A stretch of 64,000 nucleotides of DNA, taken from NCBI GenBank assembly GCA_033762255.1, contig JANRLT010000007.1, positions 124,001 to 188,000 on the forward strand, written 5' to 3'. The stretch comes from Pirellulales bacterium. Its GTDB lineage: Bacteria > Planctomycetota > Planctomycetia > Pirellulales > JALHPA01. The notes under the pieces were generated by a model. That model saw nothing but the letters and a program-made list of their open reading frames with translations. It did no database searches and was not told where the DNA came from. Positions 57,845 through 64,000 of the stretch are shown one piece after another (position 1 is the first letter of the stretch; each line of letters starts with the position of its first letter). A program made the position numbers and the translations under genes.

Positions 57845-58888
57845 TTAGAGGCCCCAACAAAACGGGTCCTCCGGGTCCAGCACCAACGTCGCCGCGCTGG
57901 TGACATAGGCCGCACCGGTAATCCTAGGCAGGATCATTGGTTTGCCAATATCCGGCCAGGATGTCAGACCCGGCGGGATATGACTCGGTGCTGGGGATGA
58001 ATGTTCCCGCGCTGCCTCATGCCGCGTTGCTTCGAGCTTAGCAGATTCCCCCTCCCAGCGATATTCCCCAGAAAATACCGTCCCCAGGATGCTTTCTTGC
58101 CGCCAGGGTTGTCCCGCCGCCAGTTTGCCCCGCGCCGCCAGGCAGGCCAGTTTAGCGCTGGTCCCCGTGCCACAGGGGGAACGGTCGTATTCGCCGCCGG
58201 GACACAACACAAAGTTGCGACTATTGTTGGCCGGATTGACCGGCGGCCCAAATAGCTCAATATGGTCGATCTCGGCCCCGTCATCCCCCGTGATTCCACT
58301 CGCGGCCAGAGCCCGCCGCACACGCAGGCAATACTCTGTCAAATCGGCGGTGTTGGCCAGCTCCAACCGCTGGCCATGCTGTTCGATCAAATAAAACCAA
58401 TTTCCCCCCCAGGCCACATCACCCATCACGGCGCCGATTCCCGGCACGTCCACCGCGACATCCCGCGCGTGGCAATAACTGGGAACATTGGTTAGTGTCA
58501 CGCGCTTATCAGTGTGATACATCACACCCACCTCACCCACGGGCGTGTCAAATTTCCATTCCCCGGGCGTGATCTGACCCAAGTGTGCCAGTGCCGCGAC
58601 CACGCCGATCAGCCCGTGGCCGCACATGCCCAGGTAGCCGACATTATTAAAGAAAATAACACCGTGGGTGCAGGCGGGATTGTGTGGAGGGACCAGCCAG
58701 GCCCCGACCAGCACGGGCCAGCCGCGGGGCTCATGAATGAGAGCCCGGCGATACTGGTCAAGGTTTGCGCGCACCTGCGCGACGCGGCTGGACAAGGGGC
58801 CAACGCCAAGCTCCGGCCCGCCGGCATAAACCACGCGGGTGGGCTCGCCCGCGGTATGGGTGTCGAGATATTGCAGGGTTGGATGCAT
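57845..58888 (-). CDS. 4-hydroxyproline 2-epimerase / proline racemase family
   Basis: 347 residues from the ATG at 58888. Catalytic pair: Cys in VGYLGMCGHGLIGVVAALAH and the second Cys in YDRSPCGTGTSAKLACLAAR; both are present, so this is the racemase/epimerase and not the Thr-containing dehydratase. YLDTHTAGEPTRVVYAGGPE is the N-terminal signature. FFNNVGYLGMCGHG and DHIELFGPP are normal. The first Cys context and the linked dehydrogenase favour hydroxyproline over proline. No Shine-Dalgarno; the bases before the ATG are CGCCCCCC. Confidence 0.85.
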   Translation of the reverse strand: MHPTLQYLDTHTAGEPTRVVYAGGPELGVGPLSSRVAQVRANLDQYRRALIHEPRGWPVLVGAWLVPPHNPACTHGVIFFNNVGYLGMCGHGLIGVVAALAHLGQITPGEWKFDTPVGEVGVMYHTDKRVTLTNVPSYCHARDVAVDVPGIGAVMGDVAWGGNWFYLIEQHGQRLELANTADLTEYCLRVRRALAASGITGDDGAEIDHIELFGPPVNPANNSRNFVLCPGGEYDRSPCGTGTSAKLACLAARGKLAAGQPWRQESILGTVFSGEYRWEGESAKLEATRHEAAREHSSPAPSHIPPGLTSWPDIGKPMILPRITGAAYVTSAATLVLDPEDPFCWGL

Positions 58889-58984
58889 GGGGGGCGTATA
58901 TGTTTTGCTGTCGAAATATAGAGTTGAAAACAAAAAATTGCTGCTAGAAGCATTTTAGTAGATATCCTCTCCCCCACAAACGAC

Positions 58985-59016
58985 CGCAGGGGACCCATTT
59001 TGGCGGGTCCCCTGCG
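58985..59016 (-). terminator. hairpin terminator between two reverse-strand genes
   Basis: Perfect 12-base arms CGCAGGGGACCC and GGGTCCCCTGCG. It lies 87 bases past the 3' end of the gene at 59103-59477. No long T-run on the reverse strand, so efficiency is uncertain. Confidence 0.55.
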
Positions 59017-59102
59017 AGTGTTCTCTTAAATCACTAAATAAGCTGGGGGTGGGTGGGGGCGAGCCTTGTCGAGCCACCCGCGAAATTGATCCAGCCAACC
59101 GA

Positions 59103-59477
59103 CTAAAACTGGTCCAGGATAAAGTGATGGCCGCTGTGGTATTTGCCGCCGCCTGGAGGCCCATGATAGGTGTGGATGTAGCGGTTCCAAGTGGCCCCTT
59201 CGGGGAACATGTTATGCCATTGGCGGTTGTACACCGGCACTCGCATTTCCGGGGGATACCGAAAGTACAAACTCTCGGAGCTTTTGTAGTATTCCTTCGA
59301 ATAGTAATTCTGAGGGTAATACACGTAGGGATAGTGGTAAAACCGATCCCAATCCTGGCTATTGTATGTATGGGCCCATTGGCGACCGAACGCCTGTTGG
59401 GCGGAACATTCGCTGGGACCGGCAAAGGCCCAGGCGGCGGCGGTCAACGCCACGAGGATCAAGCAGCGACGCAACAT
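59103..59477 (-). CDS. small secreted Tyr/His-rich protein
   Basis: 124 residues. Signal peptide (LILVALTAAAWAFAGPSECS). The mature part is dominated by Tyr, His, Pro and Trp: QQAFGRQWAHTYNSQDWDRF, YHYPYVYYPQNYYSKEYYKS, LYFRYPPEMRVPVYNRQWHN, YHGPPGGGKYHSGHHFILDQ. I recall similar short proteins in other planctomycetes under vague names, always with the YxxPYVYYPQN and PPEMRxPVYN motifs. Function unknown; the Tyr/His content might suit metal or heme binding or cross-linking. Confidence 0.7.
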   Translation of the reverse strand: MLRRCLILVALTAAAWAFAGPSECSAQQAFGRQWAHTYNSQDWDRFYHYPYVYYPQNYYSKEYYKSSESLYFRYPPEMRVPVYNRQWHNMFPEGATWNRYIHTYHGPPGGGKYHSGHHFILDQF

Positions 59478-59957
59478 GAAAACGACTCCTGGGAAAAATC
59501 GACGGGCACAGCGGTCGCGAGGTCCTCGTTTCCGCTATGCAGGTCATCGACTATCGCTAAGACCGGTATGCAGCGAAGATTCGTTACGAAGGGCACATTT
59601 TTCCAAAGGAATGTCAAGGCGTGCCGCCCAGGTGAACTGTGCGGACAGGCAAGAGTGGCGGGACTTTTCCGGCGGGGTAAGCGCCGTAAAGTTTGTCGCC
59701 AAAAAACGTGCTAGCACGCAAGTGTCCCTACCTCCCATCTCTCGACCCGCGCCTCTCGTTCCGCCGATACCATCGGCGGCTTTGTATTTCTGTTCCCCCC
59801 TCTCCCCAGCACCCCAGCTCCCCCACACTCCGCCTCCCGTCTCCAGCTCCGCCAACTCCACCGGCGGCTTTGTGCGATAGCCAAAATACCACCACGAGCT
59901 ATAAAATTGACTTGACTAATAGGATAGCGAGCAACCTGACAGCATCAACCGAATTTC
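59478..59957. other. 480-base intergenic region with a CCGCCGAT hairpin
   Basis: Between divergent genes. Contains CCGCCGAT-ACC-ATCGGCGG at 59761-59779 followed by CTTTGTATTTCTGTTCCC and a CU-rich stretch, as at 61.6 kb. Confidence 0.55.
59761..59779. repeat. CCGCCGAT hairpin repeat, copy 2
   Basis: 8-base perfect arms, loop ACC, followed by GGCTTTGTATT. Near-identical to the copy at 61628-61646 and the inverted copy at 25120-25138. Confidence 0.75.
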
Positions 59958-61133
59958 ATGGGCCAACTTTCCCAATCATCCGAAAGTGCTAGCACGCCAG
60001 ACTGGCTTTTAGCGCGTGAGGCGGCGCTCTTGGCTCCTTACGCGATGGCAAGCGCACACAGTCGGGGACGGGTCCACCCAGAACCTCCCCATCTTTATCG
60101 CGGGCCGTTTCAGCGGGACCGCGACCGCATTTTGCATTGCGCCGCGTTTCGGCGTTTGGCCCAAAAAACGCAGGTTTTTACTGGTCATGGACTAGGGGAT
60201 TACCACCGCACACGGTTGACACACACGCTGGAGGGGACTTCTATTGCGCGGACGATTGGCCGCGTCCTGCGCTTAAATGAGGACTTGATCGAAGCCCTGA
60301 TGCTGTTGCATGACATTGGACATCCCCCCTTTGGTCACGCCGGAGAGGATGCACTGGACGACTGCCTGGCCGGGCAGGGGGGCTTTGACCATAACGCGCA
60401 GGCCTTGCGGATTGTCACGCTACTAGCCCAGCGGACACCGCGGTATCCGGGGCTAAACCTGAGCCAGGAAGTGCTGGCGGGACAGGCCCGCCGCGTCAAA
60501 AACTCTGTGGCCAATCCGTTAGCCGGGCAATCCGGGTTGCTAGCTAGGATAGCAACCGTGGAAGCGGACGTGGTCGATGCGGCCGACAGCATCGCCTATG
60601 ATTCGCACGACCCGGACGATGCCCTGCATTATGGGTTGATTTCTCTCGCTGAACTGAATGAAGTGCCGCTCTGGGCGTTGGCCGCGCGGCAAGTTCGCGC
60701 TCGGCACGCCAACTTGGATAATCGAGAGTTGCGCCAGGCCGTCGTGCATGAACTTATCAATCTCCAAGTCGTCGATTTGATCCAAACCAGTCAGGCGCGC
60801 TTGGGGGGAGCAGATGTCACCGCGACCGACGCGGCCACAAGCGGCTCCGGGGTTATTGGCATGAGTAGCGAGCTGACCGAATTATGCCTGGGATTAGAGC
60901 GGTTTTTATACGAACGCGTGTATCGGCATCCACAGCTACTGTCCGCGCGCAGTCAGTTCGAAGCGCAGTTGCGGACGCTGTTTGCGGTGTATCTGGCCGA
61001 GCCCGAATTATTGCCGCCAAAATTTCAAATTTGGGCGGGGACCTTTGGCCTGCCCCGGGCCATCGGGGATTACATCGCCGGCATGACGGACCGATTCGCG
61101 CTGGCCGAGCACGGAAGGCTGAGTGGGGGGTAA
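59958..61133 (+). CDS. dgt: deoxyguanosinetriphosphate triphosphohydrolase-like HD protein
   Basis: 391 residues. HD metal centre: YHRTRLTHTLEGTSIARTIG, ALMLLHDIGHPPFGHAGEDA (HD), VEADVVDAADSIAYDSHDPD (second Asp). The N-terminal FQRDRDRILHCAAFRRLAQK and TQVF motifs are typical of dGTPase. NHNAQALR-type sequence (GGFDHNAQALRI) and QARRVKNSVAN complete the family. It cleaves dGTP to deoxyguanosine and triphosphate. Predicted cytosolic. The long ORF has no Shine-Dalgarno visible. Confidence 0.85.
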   Translation: MGQLSQSSESASTPDWLLAREAALLAPYAMASAHSRGRVHPEPPHLYRGPFQRDRDRILHCAAFRRLAQKTQVFTGHGLGDYHRTRLTHTLEGTSIARTIGRVLRLNEDLIEALMLLHDIGHPPFGHAGEDALDDCLAGQGGFDHNAQALRIVTLLAQRTPRYPGLNLSQEVLAGQARRVKNSVANPLAGQSGLLARIATVEADVVDAADSIAYDSHDPDDALHYGLISLAELNEVPLWALAARQVRARHANLDNRELRQAVVHELINLQVVDLIQTSQARLGGADVTATDAATSGSGVIGMSSELTELCLGLERFLYERVYRHPQLLSARSQFEAQLRTLFAVYLAEPELLPPKFQIWAGTFGLPRAIGDYIAGMTDRFALAEHGRLSGG

Positions 61134-61217
61134 GGGGCATTCCTTAAAAAGCCGTGTATTATTGGACAACTCCTGAGTTCTTTTGGCTCGCGGACCAAAC
61201 TATACACAACTTGGTTA

Positions 61218-61233
61218 ACGGGCTAAAGCCCGT
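61218..61233 (+). terminator. short hairpin after dgt
   Basis: ACGGGC-TAAA-GCCCGT followed by ACTATTTTATTT, 85 bases past the dgt stop; the element resembles a dispersed planctomycete repeat as well. Confidence 0.5.
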
Positions 61234-61243
61234 ACTATTTTAT

Positions 61244-61525
61244 TTAGGGCAAAGTCGATACTCCCCCCCGCACCGCGCAGACCACACAGGGCAGGTACAC
61301 CATGCCGCCACAGCCGCGGCAGCGCACCGGGGGGGCGGTCGGTTGCAGGGCCAAGTGCTCGGCGCGGCGGACGGCGGGATTGTGCAACCGCTCGGTCCGC
61401 TTGCGCAGCGCGATCGCCAGCACGGTTCCTCGGCTAATGCCCAGCCGCGCGGCGATGGCCCGCTGCGAGTAGCCACCGTCAGCTAATAAAATTTCCACCT
61501 CGCGGACGATTCCTGGCTTGAGCAT
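61244..61525 (-). CDS. small HTH protein with CxxC pairs
   Basis: 93 residues. HTH of resolvase/AsnC-like type: PGIVREVEILLADGGYSQRA and IAARLGISRGTVLAIALRKR. C-terminal RCRGCGGMVYLPCVVCAVRG has two CxxC pairs, a zinc-binding module. Could be a small regulator. Reverse-strand gene with its 5' end next to the 61.5 kb repeat; its leader lacks a clear ribosome-binding site, although a CAACC sequence precedes the ATG. Confidence 0.6.
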   Translation of the reverse strand: MLKPGIVREVEILLADGGYSQRAIAARLGISRGTVLAIALRKRTERLHNPAVRRAEHLALQPTAPPVRCRGCGGMVYLPCVVCAVRGGVSTLP

Positions 61526-61627
61526 GGTTGGTAAATTCAGATTTAAGATTTCAGAGTGTAGGCACGGAACGAACTCGCGTCGCGGCTAACCCTAATTTGC
61601 CGCGTCTCTCGTCTCCCGCCTCCCGTT

Positions 61628-61646
61628 CCGCCGATACCATCGGCGG
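61628..61646. repeat. CCGCCGAT hairpin repeat, copy 3
   Basis: Same arms and loop as copy 2, preceded by CTCGTCTCCCGCCTCCCGTT and followed by GGCTTTGTATTCCCTGTTCC. Confidence 0.75.
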
Positions 61647-61696
61647 CTTTGTATTCCCTGTTCCCTACCCCTCATCCCTGTTCCCTATTCCCTCGC

Positions 61697-62248
61697 TCAG
61701 TCCCAGGTGTCGCCTTCCGGTAGCCAATAATCGCACTCTTCGGGCAGGGATTCTTCGGGTTCTTCCCAGTCCTCCTCAATCCAGGCCAGCGCGGCGGTGC
61801 GCGCGTAACCCGCGGCGGCCGACCCATAGTCGGCATCATTCGCGCTATAAGCTTCCTCATCGTCCACGGTTTCTTCCCATTCATCATCAAACTCGTCTTC
61901 CCGCGGCGTGGATTCGGTTCCCGGCTCATCCTCTTCCGCAACGGTGGCTGTTACTGCGGGGCTGCGGCTTACTTTGCCCACCGCGTACTCGGGGGCAGGG
62001 GGGGCGGCGCCTAGCAGCAGCCATATCAGGCGCTCCCCCAGCGGCCAGGCGGGAGGAACGATTTCCCAAGAATTTGGCCATGGAGCGGCATCCGCGCCAA
62101 AAGTCGCGCGGGAAGGGGCCGCGAAAGGACAAAGGGGGGACAGATCCTGCCGTCTCCCCCTGGTCAGAGGCGGACAGGCGGGAACAGCCAGGGCAACCAA
62201 ATGATTAGCAGCAGGGGTTCGCCGACCAAGAGGAACAGACAGCGCCAT
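61697..62248 (-). CDS. acidic hypothetical protein
   Basis: 183 residues from the ATG at 62248, which follows CACGAGG. The C-terminal half is highly acidic (EFDDEWEETVDDEEAYSAND, WIEEDWEEPEESLPEECDYW); the N-terminal half is Pro/Arg-rich without clear domains. In the next frame the first 25 codons read a hydrophobic LFLLVGEPLLLIIWLPWLFP peptide ending at a stop, so a membrane peptide or a frameshift is possible. The call is weak; the protein may not be made as drawn. Confidence 0.35.
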   Translation of the reverse strand: MALSVPLGRRTPAANHLVALAVPACPPLTRGRRQDLSPLCPFAAPSRATFGADAAPWPNSWEIVPPAWPLGERLIWLLLGAAPPAPEYAVGKVSRSPAVTATVAEEDEPGTESTPREDEFDDEWEETVDDEEAYSANDADYGSAAAGYARTAALAWIEEDWEEPEESLPEECDYWLPEGDTWD

Positions 62249-62611
62249 AAAAACCTCGTGGAAAAAATGCCGGGAGAGAAAACAAAAGAATAGTGTACAT
62301 TGGTACACAATACCCTGGCACAATTTCAAGCGCGGCGGGCAAATTTTTTACAGGTTTTATGCTCCAACGGAGGGGTAGAAGGCGGGTGATCGACGGTAAA
62401 CTTCTGCCGTTTCACGCTTTACACGCGGAAGTCGCTGGCGGGAACCCCCGCTGGTCGGTAAAATAAATTTTGATCCTCAGTCCCGGCCCGGCTAAAACAA
62501 GACCCTTGCGGTCGTTTTATCCTGGGCCTTAGGATTGCGACAACCATTACCAGCTTGGCCAGAGGTTCAGGCCAGGACGATTTGCATTTTTTACCGACAG
62601 GTGTGGAAATT

Positions 62612-62917
62612 ATGGCCAGACGGGTTGTAAATCGAAAGGAATTGCGGGCGGAAAACGACGCGGCGGAAGCCCTGGAAGGGGAAGCTGGCGCCACCAAAGC
62701 CAAAAAAGCTAAAAAGGCCCCCGCCAAAAAAGCCAAGAAAGTGCCCAAGGAAGTGCGTTTGAAGGCATTTTGGGGGGTGTTCAATCAATCGATGAAGCGC
62801 GTGGCGCTGTTTGAGTATGCCGAGCTAAAAAAAGCCGAGAAAAAGGCGGAGGAACTCTCGACCAGCGCAAAGACGCCGCATTTTGTCCAAAAAGTTAAGG
62901 AAGTCATTGAGGAGTAG
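62612..62917 (+). CDS. small basic Lys/Ala-rich protein
   Basis: 101 residues from the ATG at 62612, ribosome-binding site AGGTG. Residues 1-45 are charged and repetitive (ATKAKKAKKAPAKKAKKVPK), like a disordered nucleic-acid-binding tail. Residues 48-100 look folded: VRLKAFWGVFNQSMKRVALF, EYAELKKAEKKAEELSTSAK, TPHFVQKVKEVIE. I have seen this pattern in planctomycete proteins without assigned function. It might bind DNA or ribosomes. Confidence 0.7.
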   Translation: MARRVVNRKELRAENDAAEALEGEAGATKAKKAKKAPAKKAKKVPKEVRLKAFWGVFNQSMKRVALFEYAELKKAEKKAEELSTSAKTPHFVQKVKEVIEE

Positions 62918-63042
62918 CCAATCCCTTCGTATCGTGGAACGTAGAGAGCGCGAAAAGGATAAGTTGCGGGCCGGGGGGATGTCTGAACTAAACCGTTAAG
63001 CGTCAATTTTGTTTCTGGGTGGATCGGGCAAGAGGTGGAATT

Positions 63043-63846
63043 ATGCGCTTGAATTTGTGGATGATGGCATTACTATGCGCCGCATTGTGCCTGCCGGGCT
63101 GTGGCGAGGAAACCACAACCGTCAAAAAAGTCGACAAATTTCCGGCCTCGGTCACACCGGCGGAGTTGGATGATTCCAAGGCCAACGTCTCGATCGCGGG
63201 GGGCTTCCTCAAAGTCGGTTTTCCCAAGGATTGGAATGAAACCCTAAATAAGAAAAAGGAATTTGCGATCATCATGCGTCCGGCCAACGCCAGCAGAAAT
63301 CCCACGCTGGCCATTCTGGATTTTTCCGAGAACTCCCCCTTTGACGAAGTGACTGACGCCAACAAGCAAGAGTTTCTCGACTATGTCAAAAAGATGCCCT
63401 ACTTTGGCAAGTTTAAGGGGCACAAAATCGTGCAGCCCCACAAGCTGATCAAGCTGGGGGATCGGTATGGCGTCTTGTTTCGAGTAAACCACGCCGCCAA
63501 GACCACCACCGAAATTGTCTATTTGGCGACCGCCGAAAAGAAAAAGCTGTATCTGGTCGAGCTGCGGGCGGACGAAAACCAATCCCCCAAGAACTGGCCC
63601 GCCATGGTCGCGCTGTTTAACTCAATGGCTATTTCGGACACCCCGGGGGGAAATACGGACAACATCGACTTTAGCGTGGTGGCCGACAGTGCCGAGCCTT
63701 CCTTTGACGAGGATGGCGAAATGCCGGCCAAGGGGGCGGGGGATAAATCGGATAAAAGCTCCGACGAGCCGAGCTTTGACGAAGGGGACGACACACCCAA
63801 AAAGAAAACCGATAAACCGGGGGACGAGCCCAAGTTTGATGAGTAA
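63043..63846 (+). CDS. lipoprotein with acidic FDE repeats
   Basis: 267 residues from the ATG at 63043, ribosome-binding site AGAGGTGG. Signal peptide with lipobox LPGC at the Cys near residue 20. A folded part with VSIAGGFLKVGFPKDWNETL, ILDFSENSPFDEVTDANKQE, YFGKFKGHKIVQPHKLIKLG and TTTEIVYLATAEKKKLYLVE resembles a small beta-alpha domain. The tail repeats PSFDE- and PKFDE-type units (AEPSFDEDGEMPA, SDEPSFDEGDDTPKKK, GDEPKFDE). Envelope protein, function unknown. Confidence 0.7.
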   Translation: MRLNLWMMALLCAALCLPGCGEETTTVKKVDKFPASVTPAELDDSKANVSIAGGFLKVGFPKDWNETLNKKKEFAIIMRPANASRNPTLAILDFSENSPFDEVTDANKQEFLDYVKKMPYFGKFKGHKIVQPHKLIKLGDRYGVLFRVNHAAKTTTEIVYLATAEKKKLYLVELRADENQSPKNWPAMVALFNSMAISDTPGGNTDNIDFSVVADSAEPSFDEDGEMPAKGAGDKSDKSSDEPSFDEGDDTPKKKTDKPGDEPKFDE

Positions 63847-63969
63847 GGGGGTATGCTTTTTTATGCATTGACGGGGACACACAGTTCAGAATTCGCAAAT
63901 TCAGCCACGGATGAACACCGATTTGAACGGATGTTTATGAATACAGCAGCGATCAAAAAATACACTTTA

Positions 63970-63999
63970 TCCGTGTTTGATCCGTGCCTATCCGTGGCT
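63970..63999. repeat. ATCCGTGCC-ATCCGTGGCT repeat, copy 2
   Basis: See the copy at 56402; this one runs to the window edge and is preceded by CCACGGATGAACACCGAT (63904-63921), a partly complementary sequence, so an inverted pair is likely. Confidence 0.6.
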
Positions 64000-64000
64000 G

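Noticed and set aside
61697-62248. Membrane peptide in the alternative frame at the start of the acidic hypothetical gene
   Set aside because: Frame contains the hydrophobic stretch but no start codon with a ribosome-binding site; noted in the entry instead of called.

Overview
The window looks like chromosomal DNA of a planctomycete, most likely a member of the Pirellulales. The grounds are family-level: a DUF1559-domain protein, two or three secreted proteins with PEP-CTERM-like tails, an RTX-repeat protein carrying an LEPR-XLL-like N-terminal motif, a small membrane protein beginning with the NPYESP motif, three tandem DUF6268-like outer-membrane barrel proteins, many lipoprotein or signal-peptide proteins, and intergenic DNA full of short palindromic repeats. 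No rRNA, tRNA or CRISPR array was seen.

Layout. 1-4.0 kb: a cut-off secreted protein, a low-complexity lipoprotein and an SseB-like protein. 4.5-18.3 kb: a co-oriented block that starts with a secreted C39-like protein and a secreted thioredoxin-like membrane protein, continues with an ABC-ATPase/GNAT fusion, and then holds a phage head module: small and large terminase, portal, protease-scaffold, decoration protein, major capsid protein, a LamG protein and small proteins. No tail, lysis, replication or integrase gene is visible. This block is the strongest candidate for an undescribed system. It also carries its own family of covarying palindromes and unusual G-poor, Shine-Dalgarno-less leaders. 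18.3-30.8 kb: a CinA-C/NadD-like fusion, a GNAT enzyme, three tandem barrel proteins, an ECF sigma - membrane protein - DUF1559 operon, and pdeM. 31.5-35.3 kb: the RTX-repeat protein and a PEP-CTERM protein.

35.8-45.7 kb is an accessory region that is visibly more AT-rich in parts: an orphan HNH toxin tail with a probable immunity gene, a transposase, and a set of detoxification/redox enzymes under two regulators. A TetR gene has a textbook promoter and operator, and the same operator core recurs before the alpha/beta hydrolase and the AhpD-like gene. An HxlR regulator is divergent from an old-yellow-enzyme / isochorismatase / YciI / cupin operon.

46-64 kb is mostly housekeeping or catabolic: a sarcosine-oxidase-type flavoenzyme, a TPR lipoprotein-like protein, an ABC exporter whose permease carries a propeller-like insert, infA preceded by an attenuator-like leader, a methyltransferase, a hydroxyproline epimerase with its D-amino-acid dehydrogenase partner, dgt, and several small or secreted proteins of unknown function.
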